Shown here piece after piece: positions 25,978-34,106 of a stretch of DNA of 64,000 nt. This DNA is from Geobacter sp. SVR. Lineage in GTDB: Bacteria > Desulfobacterota > Desulfuromonadia > Geobacterales > Pseudopelobacteraceae. How positions within the stretch are numbered: position 1 is the stretch's first letter; the number at the start of each line of letters is the position of its first letter. Where the stretch lies: the NCBI RefSeq assembly GCF_016865365.1, contig NZ_AP024469.1, forward strand, positions 3,378,501 through 3,442,500, read 5' to 3'. The position numbers and the translations under genes were made by a program. Below the pieces are notes generated by a model. It saw nothing but the letters and a program-made list of their open reading frames with translations, searched no databases and was not told where the DNA came from.

Positions 25978-27825
25978 TCAGCGTCCCGATCCGGCTTCGT
26001 TACCCTCGATCAGCCCGACCGGATCGACAATCAAGGCCACACAGCCATCGCCCAATATTGTCGAACCCGCAATTCCGGGGATGTTGGCCAGATAGTTGCC
26101 GAGCGACTTGATGGCCACCTCCTGCTGACCGACAAGCCGTGTCACAACCAGCCCCATGCGTTTGTCCGCAGCCCCGACCACGACTACATAACAGAAATCG
26201 TCCCGTTCATAGCGCCGGTTGACGTTGAAGACTTTTTCAAGTCGCACCAGAGGTAATACGATATCGCGCAGCTTGAGCACTTCCTGTCCGCCGATGATGT
26301 GGAACTGGCGCTGATCGACCCGCAGCGTTTCGAGAACCGATGAAAGCGGAATGGAGTACACCTCCCCCTCCACTTCCACCAGCAGCGACTGGATGATGGC
26401 CAGAGTCAGCGGGAGACGCAGTATGAATTCGGAACCCAGTCCCCGCTCGCTCTTGATCTCGATCAAGCCGTTGAGCTTTTTGATGTTGGTCTTGACGACA
26501 TCCATGCCAACGCCGCGCCCGGACAGGTCGGAGGCCACGTCTTTGGTGGAGAAGCCGGGCAGAAAGATCAGGTCGAACATCTCGCGCTGGCTCATGGCAG
26601 CCAACTGTTCTTCGGTGACCAGCCCCTTTTCGAGGGCCTTGCGGCCGACCCGGTCGGTATCGATGCCGCGCCCGTCGTCCTTGATGCTGATGATGATCTG
26701 GTTGCCTTCGTGGACTGCCGAGAGGATCAGGCTGCCGACACGCGGCTTGCCCGCCTGCACGCGCTCGTCCGGTGTTTCCAGGCCATGATCCATGGCATTG
26801 CGGATCAGGTGAATCAACGGATCGCCGATTTCATCGACAACCGAACGGTCGAGCTCGGTTTCCTCTCCGAAGACCTGAAGATCGACCTCCTTGCCGAGAT
26901 CACGGGCCATGCTGCGCACGATGCGCGGGAACTTCTTGAAGACCTTCTCTACAGGAAGCATGCGCATCTTGAGCACCTGCATCTGCAGTTCCGACGTGAC
27001 AAAGTTCATCCGCTTGGTCAGCTTGGCGAACTCTTCATTGAAATCGGCCTTGTTGGCTTCGCCCTGCTGCAGATTCTGGTTGATCTGAATCATGCGGTTG
27101 CGTTCCAGCACCAGTTCGCCGACCTGGTTCATCAGATCATCGAGGCGCTTGACATCCACACGCACAGTCGAGTTGTCAGAGAGATCGTCTCCTTTGCCTT
27201 CGGCTGGCCGGGGCGGGGGGGCAGGTTTCTTTGGCGCCACCTCCTGCTTCACCGTCGGCACCGTCATATTTTGTTTCGGCGATTCGGCGGCCGGTTCGGC
27301 AGCAGACTCAACGGCAGGCGCCGATGGTGCGACCACAGGCTCGGCTGCCGGTGTGAGTCTCGGTTCAGCAACGTCCGCTAGGGGGGCAGATGCTGCCGGC
27401 GTTTCCTCAGTGGCAGCCTGAGCTGCGGCCACCTCCGTGAGCAGCGGCAACAACTTTGATATCGTGCCTCCAATCTCGCGTTCCTGTATATCGCCGGCCT
27501 TGATGTCGCTTACCAGCAGCTTTACCAGGTCCGTCGCTTCGAGCACCACGTCCATGATTTCAGGTGTCACCAACAGTTCACCCTTGCGAAGGCGGTTGAG
27601 AACATCCTCGGTCTTGTGGGTAACTTTTACCAGCAGGTCGAATCCGAGAAAGCTGGAGGCACCTTTGACAGTATGAATCGACCTGAAGATCCTGTTCAGC
27701 AGATCCGCATCGTCCGAGTTCTTTTCAAGCGCTACGAGGTCGTCATCGAGTTTTTCAAGCAATTCGGTCGTCTCGGTGAGAAACCCCTCCAGCAACTCCT
27801 GATCTTCGCAGTCAATCGGCGGCAT
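25978..27825 (-). CDS. cheA: Chemotaxis histidine kinase CheA (no evident P2 domain)
   Basis: A 615-residue CheA. The HPt domain carries the phosphorylated His51 in SIHTVKGASSFLG. Residues ~130-220 are an Ala/Pro/Glu-rich linker with no visible P2 (CheY/CheB docking) domain. Dimerisation starts near VDVKRLDDLMNQVGEL; the kinase has LIRNAMDHGLE, DDGRGID and GRGVGMDVV, and a CheW-like domain ends the protein. It phosphorylates CheB and the CheY-like regulators. cheW lies 39 bases upstream and cheR 34 bases downstream. Lack of P2 is unusual but known in some kinases. Confidence 0.94.
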   Translation of the reverse strand: MPPIDCEDQELLEGFLTETTELLEKLDDDLVALEKNSDDADLLNRIFRSIHTVKGASSFLGFDLLVKVTHKTEDVLNRLRKGELLVTPEIMDVVLEATDLVKLLVSDIKAGDIQEREIGGTISKLLPLLTEVAAAQAATEETPAASAPLADVAEPRLTPAAEPVVAPSAPAVESAAEPAAESPKQNMTVPTVKQEVAPKKPAPPPRPAEGKGDDLSDNSTVRVDVKRLDDLMNQVGELVLERNRMIQINQNLQQGEANKADFNEEFAKLTKRMNFVTSELQMQVLKMRMLPVEKVFKKFPRIVRSMARDLGKEVDLQVFGEETELDRSVVDEIGDPLIHLIRNAMDHGLETPDERVQAGKPRVGSLILSAVHEGNQIIISIKDDGRGIDTDRVGRKALEKGLVTEEQLAAMSQREMFDLIFLPGFSTKDVASDLSGRGVGMDVVKTNIKKLNGLIEIKSERGLGSEFILRLPLTLAIIQSLLVEVEGEVYSIPLSSVLETLRVDQRQFHIIGGQEVLKLRDIVLPLVRLEKVFNVNRRYERDDFCYVVVVGAADKRMGLVVTRLVGQQEVAIKSLGNYLANIPGIAGSTILGDGCVALIVDPVGLIEGNEAGSGR

Positions 27826-27864
27826 TGCAAACTCCTTGAGGGAATCTGAGATTTCGGTTCATTG

Positions 27865-28359
27865 TCAGAGTGAGCCAAAGAACCGTTTTTCATCACTGGA
27901 GAACATCTTTTCCAGATCGAGCAGCACCAGCAGTCTTTCAGCCTGGTTGATCACGCCCGCGATACATTCCTGATCGATACCGGTGGCCACTACGGCGGGC
28001 GACGGCTGAATTTCGCTGCCCGAAATGCGGATGACCTCGGAAACGGCGTCCACGATGAAGCCCATCAGCTCACCGTCCACATCCATGACCATGATGCGGG
28101 TCTGCTTGTCGTTTTCGACCTCGAACAGCCCGAATTTCTTGCGCATGGAGATGATCGGGATCACCTTGCCGCGCAGATTTATCACACCCTCGACATAGGA
28201 GGGGGTATTGGGAACACGGGTCACGGTGGGCATGCGGATGATCTCACGGACCTTCAGCACATCCACGCCGTACTCCTCTTGATCCAGATTGAAACTCACC
28301 AGTTGAATCAGTTCGCCGCGGGATTCATCCGTTTTTGCGACCACCAGTGCATTGCTCAT
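27865..28359 (-). CDS. cheW: Chemotaxis coupling protein CheW
   Basis: A 164-residue single-domain CheW that links chemoreceptors to CheA. It shows LVSFNLDQEEYGVDVLKVRE, TRVPNTPSYVEGVINLRGKV and the FIVDAVSEVIRI block. It is the first gene of the five-gene minus-strand che operon. The gene starts at 28359, 366 bases away from the divergent, IS-broken regulator gene, so the shared gap probably holds both promoters. Confidence 0.94.
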   Translation of the reverse strand: MSNALVVAKTDESRGELIQLVSFNLDQEEYGVDVLKVREIIRMPTVTRVPNTPSYVEGVINLRGKVIPIISMRKKFGLFEVENDKQTRIMVMDVDGELMGFIVDAVSEVIRISGSEIQPSPAVVATGIDQECIAGVINQAERLLVLLDLEKMFSSDEKRFFGSL

Positions 28360-28725
28360 GGTTTACTCCTCCTCGTATGGATGACAACCGGAATTTTGTG
28401 AGTGTCCTGCGGGCCCTTCGACAACAAATGCCAAAACATACCACGCAAGTCCTTCATTAATCAAGTTATCCGTGAGATCTGCCTACCCCTGCCTGTGCAA
28501 CAGGATTCCGCCCGGATCTTTCTTCATATGAACTGCTTCCATGACCCCATGACAAAAATCTGTCGCATCCCGGCGAGCGAACGCCACAAGCCCCATTTTT
28601 CTGACACCATCCATACAACCGTGCATACAGCTTTACAAAACAAAGTCATTTTCTTGACATTTACAACGATAATACGTAAGGTGTCCTGGCATACAGGGAA
28701 TCAAAACACCTGATCACGGGAAATC
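28360..28725. other. Divergent promoter region between cheW and the broken regulator
   Basis: This 366-base gap separates the minus-strand che operon from the plus-strand regulator. TTGACA at 28654-28659 with TAAGGT at 28677-28682 (17-base spacing) is a weak sigma-70-like promoter candidate for the regulator. No clear che promoter is seen, and no good sigma-54 or sigma-28 consensus was found by eye. Confidence 0.35.
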
Positions 28726-28803
28726 ATGGCCGAAACAGCTATACTCATCATCGACAATGATCGCAAATCCCGCGATCTTGTGTCAGCCTTTCTGAGTAAG
28801 CAT

Positions 28804-28822
28804 CCCCCGGCAAAGCCGGGGG
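28804..28822. repeat. Left-end hairpin of the IS200-type element
   Basis: CCCCCGGC / GCCGGGGG, eight perfect pairs, loop AAA. It matches the right-end hairpin in the same orientation, which fits TnpA recognition structures. Confidence 0.8.
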
Positions 28823-28836
28823 CTTTCAAAGTCGTG

Positions 28837-28856
28837 AACCGCTCGAAGCGGTTTTT
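28837..28856 (+). terminator. Terminator-like hairpin inside the IS left end
   Basis: AACCGCT-CGA-AGCGGTT followed by TTTT, on the strand of the interrupted host gene. It would stop host transcription entering the element and makes the insertion polar on the regulator remainder. Confidence 0.6.
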
Positions 28857-28870
28857 TCAAAAGATTATCT

Positions 28871-28890
28871 GACCACCACGAGTGGTGGTC
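28871..28890 (-). terminator. Hairpin at the end of tnpA
   Basis: GACCACCAC-GA-GTGGTGGTC, a nine-base perfect stem that includes the tnpA stop codon. Read on the minus strand it may limit transcription leaving tnpA; there is no long T-run, so termination is uncertain. Confidence 0.45.
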
Positions 28891-29326
28891 ATTCTTCGGG
28901 CAAAAATGTCAATTGATCCAGACGTTTGTCTTCGTCTTCCTGGTTCCTGATGTAGTTGGCAATTGTTTCCTCGTCAGCACCGACAGTGGATACAAAGTAG
29001 CCACGTGCCCAAAAGCTCATACCAGCAAAGTTCTTCTTCTGACCAAGGTACATTCGCGCAATATGGATTGCACTTTTGCCCTTGATGAAACCGATCACCT
29101 GTGCAACGGAGTATTTTGGTGGGATCGATATCAATATGTGAATATGATCAGGTTGAAGGTGCCCTTCCACTATCTTGCACTCTTTCTGCCTGGCTAGACT
29201 ATGAAACAAGTCGGCAAGATATTTCCGGATTCGACCAAACAGCACCTTGCGGCGACATTTTGGAATCCATACAACGTGATACTTGCAATCCCATTTCGTG
29301 TGGCATAAACTTTGTGTGTCGTCCAT
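28889..29326 (-). CDS. tnpA: IS200/IS605 family transposase TnpA
   Basis: A 145-residue Y1 HUH transposase that cuts and rejoins single-stranded DNA. It shows KYHVVWIPKCRRKVL near the N-terminus, the HUH motif in DHIHILISIP and the catalytic tyrosine in ANYIRNQ. Length is normal (about 140-150), so it could be active. It lies antisense to the host regulator gene. No partner tnpB or omega RNA is seen inside the element. Confidence 0.95.
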   Translation of the reverse strand: MDDTQSLCHTKWDCKYHVVWIPKCRRKVLFGRIRKYLADLFHSLARQKECKIVEGHLQPDHIHILISIPPKYSVAQVIGFIKGKSAIHIARMYLGQKKNFAGMSFWARGYFVSTVGADEETIANYIRNQEDEDKRLDQLTFLPEE

Positions 29327-29408
29327 TGAAGCCTCCTTTTCGTGTACTTTGAGCGGTTCACGTTAGGGAGGCTTCTACATATTTCAGGAACTGTCAAACT
29401 ATTGGGGT

Positions 29409-29427
29409 CCCCCGGCAGAGCCGGGGG
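29409..29427. repeat. Right-end hairpin of the IS200-type element
   Basis: CCCCCGGC / GCCGGGGG with loop AGA; identical stem to the left-end hairpin. Confidence 0.8.
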
Positions 29428-29710
29428 TTTACCCTAAGGAAATTATCAAGGCTACACTATCATTCAGTGTCAAAACAATACATCAATTTTTGACACCCTC
29501 CGCAAACACAAGATCGGCATCGTTATCGCCGCTCTCCCCCATCTGCAGGACATTGCCGCCGATTTCAACGAACGCGCCAGAAAAATCAACCCACTGCTGG
29601 TACTGATCAGCTACGGCGCCGAAGGCGAGATCCCCACTCACCAGTCCGGCGACGAGAGCAGCTTTTTCCTGTCAAAACCGCTCAACCTCGACGAGCTCGA
29701 GAGCCTCGTC

Positions 29711-30763
29711 ATGCGTGCCCAGGAATATCAATCGCTGAAACTGAACGAAGCGCTGGCCGATGCCGGCCAACAGCCGCACGAACTGTGCTCCGCCATCATC
29801 GGCAAAAGCGAACCGATGCGGCATCTTTTCGAGATGATCGGCAAAGTGGCGGCTTCCAGCGCCACGGTCCTCATCCAGGGAGAATCCGGGACCGGCAAGG
29901 AACTTGCAGCACGTGCGATACACGAAATCAGCAGCCGGAACGGGAAAAATTTCGTTCCCGTCAACTGCGCCGCCATACCAGACGAGCTCCTGGAAAGCGA
30001 GCTGTTCGGACATGTCAAAGGCTCCTTTACCGGTGCCTACGCCAATCGGGCCGGCCGGTTCGAGATGGCCGACAAGGGGACCCTCTTTCTGGACGAAATC
30101 GGCGACATGAAAGCCAATCTGCAGGTAAAATTGCTGCGGGTCCTGCAGAACAGGGAGTTCGAGCCGGTCGGCAGCACCAAATCGCAGAAGGTCGATGTCC
30201 GGATCATTGCCGCCACCAACAGGAACCTTGAGGAATTGGTAACGACAAAGGATTTTCGCGAGGACCTGTATTACCGTCTCTCCGTCATTCCGATCACCAT
30301 CCCCCCCCTGCGCGAGCGCAGGGAAGACATTCCTCTGCTAATACACAGTTTCCTGTCACTCTTCAACGACGACAGAAAACACAATGTGAAAGGATTTTCG
30401 CGGGATGCGCTGGAAGTTCTCTGCAGCTACGACTGGCCCGGAAATGTAAGGGAACTGGAGAACCTGGTCGAGCGCATGGTAATCTTGAAAAACAGCGGCT
30501 TTATCTGTCCCGAGGACCTGCCCGAAAAATACCTGGGCGGCAGGATTCAGGTGAAGGTGCCTGCGCTGCCGGCAGGGAACAGCCTCCCCGAGGGGGGCAT
30601 CTGCCTGAACTCGGCCGTGGACCAGTTCGAAAACAATCTGATCCTTCAGGCCCTGACCCGGACAAAAGGCAACAAGAAAGAGGCTGCCACCCTGCTCAAC
30701 CTCAAACGCACCACGCTGATAGAAAAGCTCAAGAAGAAGAATCTGGAATACAGCGAGGATTGA
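29711..30763 (+). CDS. Residual open frame of the broken sigma-54 activator (AAA+ and HTH domains)
   Basis: A 350-residue frame left after the IS insertion. It has the sigma-54 AAA+ domain with Walker A GESGTGKE, a GSFTGA loop (usually GAFTGA), Walker B GTLFLDEIGD and the LYYRLSVIPITIPPLRER block, and a Fis-type helix-turn-helix at the end (NKKEAATLLNLKRTTLIEKL). The first possible start after the IS is the ATG at 29711, which has no good ribosome site and lies in the tail of the receiver. If it is translated, the product would be a receiver-less activator. It is followed six bases later by a lytic transglycosylase gene. Confidence 0.75.
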   Translation: MRAQEYQSLKLNEALADAGQQPHELCSAIIGKSEPMRHLFEMIGKVAASSATVLIQGESGTGKELAARAIHEISSRNGKNFVPVNCAAIPDELLESELFGHVKGSFTGAYANRAGRFEMADKGTLFLDEIGDMKANLQVKLLRVLQNREFEPVGSTKSQKVDVRIIAATNRNLEELVTTKDFREDLYYRLSVIPITIPPLRERREDIPLLIHSFLSLFNDDRKHNVKGFSRDALEVLCSYDWPGNVRELENLVERMVILKNSGFICPEDLPEKYLGGRIQVKVPALPAGNSLPEGGICLNSAVDQFENNLILQALTRTKGNKKEAATLLNLKRTTLIEKLKKKNLEYSED

Positions 30764-30768
30764 CTGCC

Positions 30769-31581
30769 ATGACGATCGGCATCAGTGAAAAACCGTCACT
30801 GCTCGCCCCCCTGCTGGCGCAAGAGCTCAAAGAACAGTCGCCCCCCCTCTCCCCCGGGCAGTCCTCCGACATGTTCGCCGGCACGCTTGACACCATTCTT
30901 GCCGCGGCGCACGGCGAAAAACCGGTTACGCCGGATGCCGCCATGGCCCTGGCCGAAAGCCTCAACCTGCGGATGCTGCGCACTACCCTGTCCCTGGCGG
31001 GAGACGCTCCGGCCGAGTCTCCGCTGCAGCCTGCCATCGGCGGCCCCACCGCCTCCATGCTGGCGCTGGCCAGGACCTACGGAGCCAATCAGCAGGAGCC
31101 GCTGTCCTCCCCTGCGTCACCCGCTGTCCCCCGGCAACCGCTTCCGGATGCCGACACATCCCCGTCCCCGTCAGCTGCGTCCGTATCCACCGGCGGCCCG
31201 GGCTGGCTCGACGACGTCATCACCAAGGCATCCAGCCAGTATGGCGTCGATGCGGGCCTGATCAAAGCGGTCATCAAGGCCGAAAGCAATTTCAACCCCA
31301 CTGCGGTTTCACATGCCGGAGCACGGGGTCTGATGCAGCTCATGCCGGCCACTGCCCGTTCCCTGGGGGTCAGCGACTCGTTCGATCCCGAACAGAACGT
31401 CATGGCCGGAACGCGATTCCTGCGCGACCTGCTCAAACGCTACAACGGCAATCTTGACTCCTCCCTGGCAGCCTACAACTGGGGACCGGGCAATGTGGAC
31501 AAACGGCCGGACCGCCTCCCCCGGGAAACCCAGGAATACCTCGCGCGCGTGAAACAGCTCTATACCTCGTACAGCGCCTGA
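30769..31581 (+). CDS. Lytic transglycosylase (SLT domain)
   Basis: A 270-residue protein with a Pro/Ser-rich, poorly conserved N-terminal half and a C-terminal SLT domain: the catalytic Glu in IKAVIKAESNFNP, then HAGARGLMQLMPATA, the NVMAGTRFLRDLL stretch and SLAAYNWGPGNV. It cleaves peptidoglycan strands. The N-terminus lacks a clear signal peptide, as is seen in some flagellar muramidases. The ATG at 30769 lies six bases after the regulator stop with GCGAGGA upstream; a TTG at 30760 is less likely. The position suggests assembly of a motility or envelope structure. Confidence 0.87.
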   Translation: MTIGISEKPSLLAPLLAQELKEQSPPLSPGQSSDMFAGTLDTILAAAHGEKPVTPDAAMALAESLNLRMLRTTLSLAGDAPAESPLQPAIGGPTASMLALARTYGANQQEPLSSPASPAVPRQPLPDADTSPSPSAASVSTGGPGWLDDVITKASSQYGVDAGLIKAVIKAESNFNPTAVSHAGARGLMQLMPATARSLGVSDSFDPEQNVMAGTRFLRDLLKRYNGNLDSSLAAYNWGPGNVDKRPDRLPRETQEYLARVKQLYTSYSA

Positions 31582-31757
31582 TACGGCCCGCTGGCACATG
31601 CATTCCCGCTTGCATCCAAACCGGCGGACGTGCCATAATCCCCACCATTTTCTCCCCCCATGCCAAGGCGCCATCACAGGTGCGCCCTGACGGAGAAGCC
31701 GCACCGTACACCGACGGTCTCCACACTATCTGAGACAATCCGACACACGAGGATTAC

Positions 31758-34106
31758 ATGGCATCACTCTACATCATCGGCAGCGGCCCCGGTGCGCTCG
31801 AACACCTGACCGAGGCTGCACGGCAGGCCATTGCAGACTCAAGCACCATTATCGGATATGACAGCTACATCGAGCTGATCAGGCCGCTCTTGGAGGGAAA
31901 ACAGATCGTCTCCACCGGCATGATGCGTGAAGTGGAGCGCTGTCGTGAGGCGATCCGCAGGGCATGCGCAGGAGAGACGGTCGCGCTGGTGTCGGGGGGC
32001 GATTCCGGCATCTACGGTATGGCGGGCCTGGTGTTCGAACTGCTTGAAAACGCCGCAGAGGGGAACCGGGCCGCTCCTCGCCCCGATGTCCGGGTAATAC
32101 CCGGCATCTCTGCCATCCAGGCTGCGGCGTCGCTTTTGGGCGCCCCTTTGATGCATGATTTCGCCGTGATCTCCCTCTCGGACCTGCTGACCCCCTGGGA
32201 GCTGATCAGGAGCAGACTGGAAGCGGCTGCCAGGGCAGACATGGTGATCGTGATCTTCAATCCCCGCAGCAAGAGCCGGGTCACCCAGATCGAGGAGGCG
32301 CGCCGCATCGCGCTTGCCGCGCGCCCTGCCGAAACTCCCGTCGGCATCGTGCGCAACGCCAGCCGTCCCGACCAGTCGGTCACTGTCACCACCCTTGGTC
32401 AGATGCTGTCTCACGACATCGACATGTCCACCATCGTGATCATCGGCAACGCCAGCAGCTTTATCGATTGCCAGGGCCGGATGGTCACCCCGCGCGGCTA
32501 TGCCCGCAAGCCGGAGTTCGGGGACCGGGGACCAGTGACCGGGGATCGGCACAAGGAGCCGGGACATGCAAAACCACGCCCTGATGCAGGCGCTCTCATG
32601 TTCTGCGGCACCGCCTCGGATGTCGGCAAATCGATCCTCACCGCCGGGTTCTGCCGTTTCCTGGTCAAGCGCGGCATTACGGTTGCCCCCTTCAAATCCC
32701 AGAACATGTCGCTCAATTCCTTCGTGACCCCCGAGGGGGGCGAGATCGGCCGGGCCCAGGCCGTTCAGGCCCAGGCCTGCTGCATCGATCCCCACACCGA
32801 TATGAATCCGGTGCTGCTCAAGCCCAACTCCGACACCGGCAGCCAGGTGATCGTGCAGGGGCGTCCCGTGGGCTCCATGAGCGTCAGGGAGTATGACACC
32901 TACAAGCCGGAGGCATTCGCCCGGGTCGCGGAAAGCTTCGAACGCCTGCGCCAAGACCACCAGTTCGTTGTGATCGAAGGGGCCGGCAGCATCGCCGAGA
33001 TCAACCTCAGGCACAACGACATCGCCAACATGAAGGTGGCCCTGATGGCTGGTTGCCCGGTCATCCTGATCGCCGACATCGACCGGGGGGGGGTCTTCGC
33101 CCAGATCATCGGCACCATCGAACTGCTGGAGCCCGAAGAGAGGGCGCTCATCGCCGGTGTGATCATCAACAAGTTCCGCGGCGATGCCTCCATTCTCGAC
33201 GCGGGCATCGAGTTCATCCGGAACAGGACCGGTGTGCCGGTGCTGGGCGTGCTGCCCTGGCTGCCCCGCCTGGACCTGCCGGCAGAGGACAGCCTTGCGC
33301 TCGGCCGCAGTTTCGGTCCGACAGAGGGGGCCCGTGAAAAGCATATCCGCATCGGCATTCTGAAGCTGCCGCGCATCTCCAACTTCACCGATTTCGATCC
33401 CTTCCGGCACGACGACGATGTGTCGGTCGGCTACGCGGAAAGACCGGAACAGATGGAGGGGCTGGATCTATTGATCATACCCGGCACCAAATCGACCATT
33501 CCCGATCTGAACTACCTGCGCGAAAAAGGCTTCCAGAGTGCCATCACCGCGTTTAACGGCCGCATCGTCGGTATTTGCGGAGGCTACCAGATGCTGGGCC
33601 TGCGGGTGCTCGACCCCGAACGGATCGAATCCGCCGTGACGGAGGCAGCCGGCCTGGGACTGTTGCCGGTGGAGACCGAGATGCTGCCCGACAAGGAGAC
33701 CCACCAGGCCCTGGCCCGCCTGGAGCCGGCCGGCCGGTCGGCAACGGGGGATCCCGGCGGGATCATCAGCGGATACGAGATCCACATGGGGCGGACAACC
33801 TGCCTGGAGGCGGCGCGCCCCTTTGCCCGCATCTTTCAGCGCGGAAAAAACGGCATCGATGTGCTGGACGGGTGTATTTCCGAGGATGGCAGGATTGTTG
33901 GCACCTACCTCCACGGACTGTTCGACAACACCCCCTTCCGTACTTCGTACCTGAACCTCATCCGGCAGGAAAAAGGGCTGCCGGTCCGTCAGCAGGAGCA
34001 ACCGGATGCGGCCGATCCCTTTGATCGGCTCTGCGCTCATATGGAACAGCATCTCGACATGCAGCGGATTCTCTCCATCTGCGGGCTGGACAGTGGTCGC
34101 GCCTGA
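31758..34106 (+). CDS. Fused precorrin-3B C17-methyltransferase and cobyric acid synthase (CobJ-CobQ)
   Basis: A 782-residue fusion. Residues 1-~250 are CobJ/CbiH, a SAM-dependent ring-contraction methyltransferase (YIIGSGPGALEHLT, VSGGDSGIYGM, VIFNPRSKSR). Residues ~278-782 are CobQ/CbiP, which amidates cobyrinate: an N-terminal dethiobiotin-synthetase-like domain (GTASDVGKSILTAGF, PFKSQNMSLNS) and a glutamine amidotransferase-like domain with GICGGYQMLG (nucleophile Cys) and YLHGLFDN. The two enzymes act at separate steps and are normally separate proteins. The linker (~253-277) is coded by a sequence resembling an intergenic repeat. The ATG at 31758 has GAGGA upstream. Confidence 0.9.
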   Translation: MASLYIIGSGPGALEHLTEAARQAIADSSTIIGYDSYIELIRPLLEGKQIVSTGMMREVERCREAIRRACAGETVALVSGGDSGIYGMAGLVFELLENAAEGNRAAPRPDVRVIPGISAIQAAASLLGAPLMHDFAVISLSDLLTPWELIRSRLEAAARADMVIVIFNPRSKSRVTQIEEARRIALAARPAETPVGIVRNASRPDQSVTVTTLGQMLSHDIDMSTIVIIGNASSFIDCQGRMVTPRGYARKPEFGDRGPVTGDRHKEPGHAKPRPDAGALMFCGTASDVGKSILTAGFCRFLVKRGITVAPFKSQNMSLNSFVTPEGGEIGRAQAVQAQACCIDPHTDMNPVLLKPNSDTGSQVIVQGRPVGSMSVREYDTYKPEAFARVAESFERLRQDHQFVVIEGAGSIAEINLRHNDIANMKVALMAGCPVILIADIDRGGVFAQIIGTIELLEPEERALIAGVIINKFRGDASILDAGIEFIRNRTGVPVLGVLPWLPRLDLPAEDSLALGRSFGPTEGAREKHIRIGILKLPRISNFTDFDPFRHDDDVSVGYAERPEQMEGLDLLIIPGTKSTIPDLNYLREKGFQSAITAFNGRIVGICGGYQMLGLRVLDPERIESAVTEAAGLGLLPVETEMLPDKETHQALARLEPAGRSATGDPGGIISGYEIHMGRTTCLEAARPFARIFQRGKNGIDVLDGCISEDGRIVGTYLHGLFDNTPFRTSYLNLIRQEKGLPVRQQEQPDAADPFDRLCAHMEQHLDMQRILSICGLDSGRA
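32519..32549. repeat. Repeat-like GC-rich sequence coding the CobJ-CobQ linker
   Basis: CGGGGACCGGGGACCAGT at 32519-32536 matches 17 of 18 bases of the minus strand at 63581-63598, which belongs to an intergenic inverted repeat. Here it is read in frame as GDRGPVTGDR, joining two enzymes. Confidence 0.6.

Larger units (their letters stand above)
28801..29437. mobile_element. IS200/IS605-type insertion sequence (tnpA only)
   Basis: A roughly 637-base element with a single transposase gene and no tnpB. Both ends carry the same perfect hairpin, CCCCCGGC-N3-GCCGGGGG, at 28804-28822 (left) and 29409-29427 (right), as expected for single-strand-transposing HUH elements. There are no terminal inverted repeats and no target duplication. 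The left flank ends GTAAG and the right end contains CTAAG, so the target is probably TAAG-like; the boundary is uncertain by a base or so. The continuity of the host reading frame fixes the right edge near 29437. Confidence 0.85.
28726..30763 (+). pseudogene. NtrC-family sigma-54 activator, interrupted in the receiver domain by an IS200-type element
   Basis: Bases 28726-28800 encode the first 25 residues of a receiver domain (METAILIIDNDRKSRD-like, ending FLSK). After the IS, the frame resumes at 29438 (GNYQGYTIIQ, then KHKIGIVIAALPHLQ and FLSKPLNLDELESLV) and continues as one frame through the AAA+ and helix-turn-helix domains to 30763. Joining 28800 to 29438 restores a continuous receiver. 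The element brings a stop codon and a terminator-like hairpin at 28837-28856, so full-length protein cannot be made. The receiver looks degenerate: the usual phospho-acceptor Asp is Ala in IVIAALP. Its place next to the che operon suggests a motility or chemotaxis regulator. Confidence 0.85.

Noticed and set aside
32566-32620. ATG at 32566 as a separate cobQ start
   Set aside because: It is in a different frame from cobQ. The in-frame ATG at 32598 has no ribosome site and would remove conserved residues just before the nucleotide-binding loop, so fusion is preferred.
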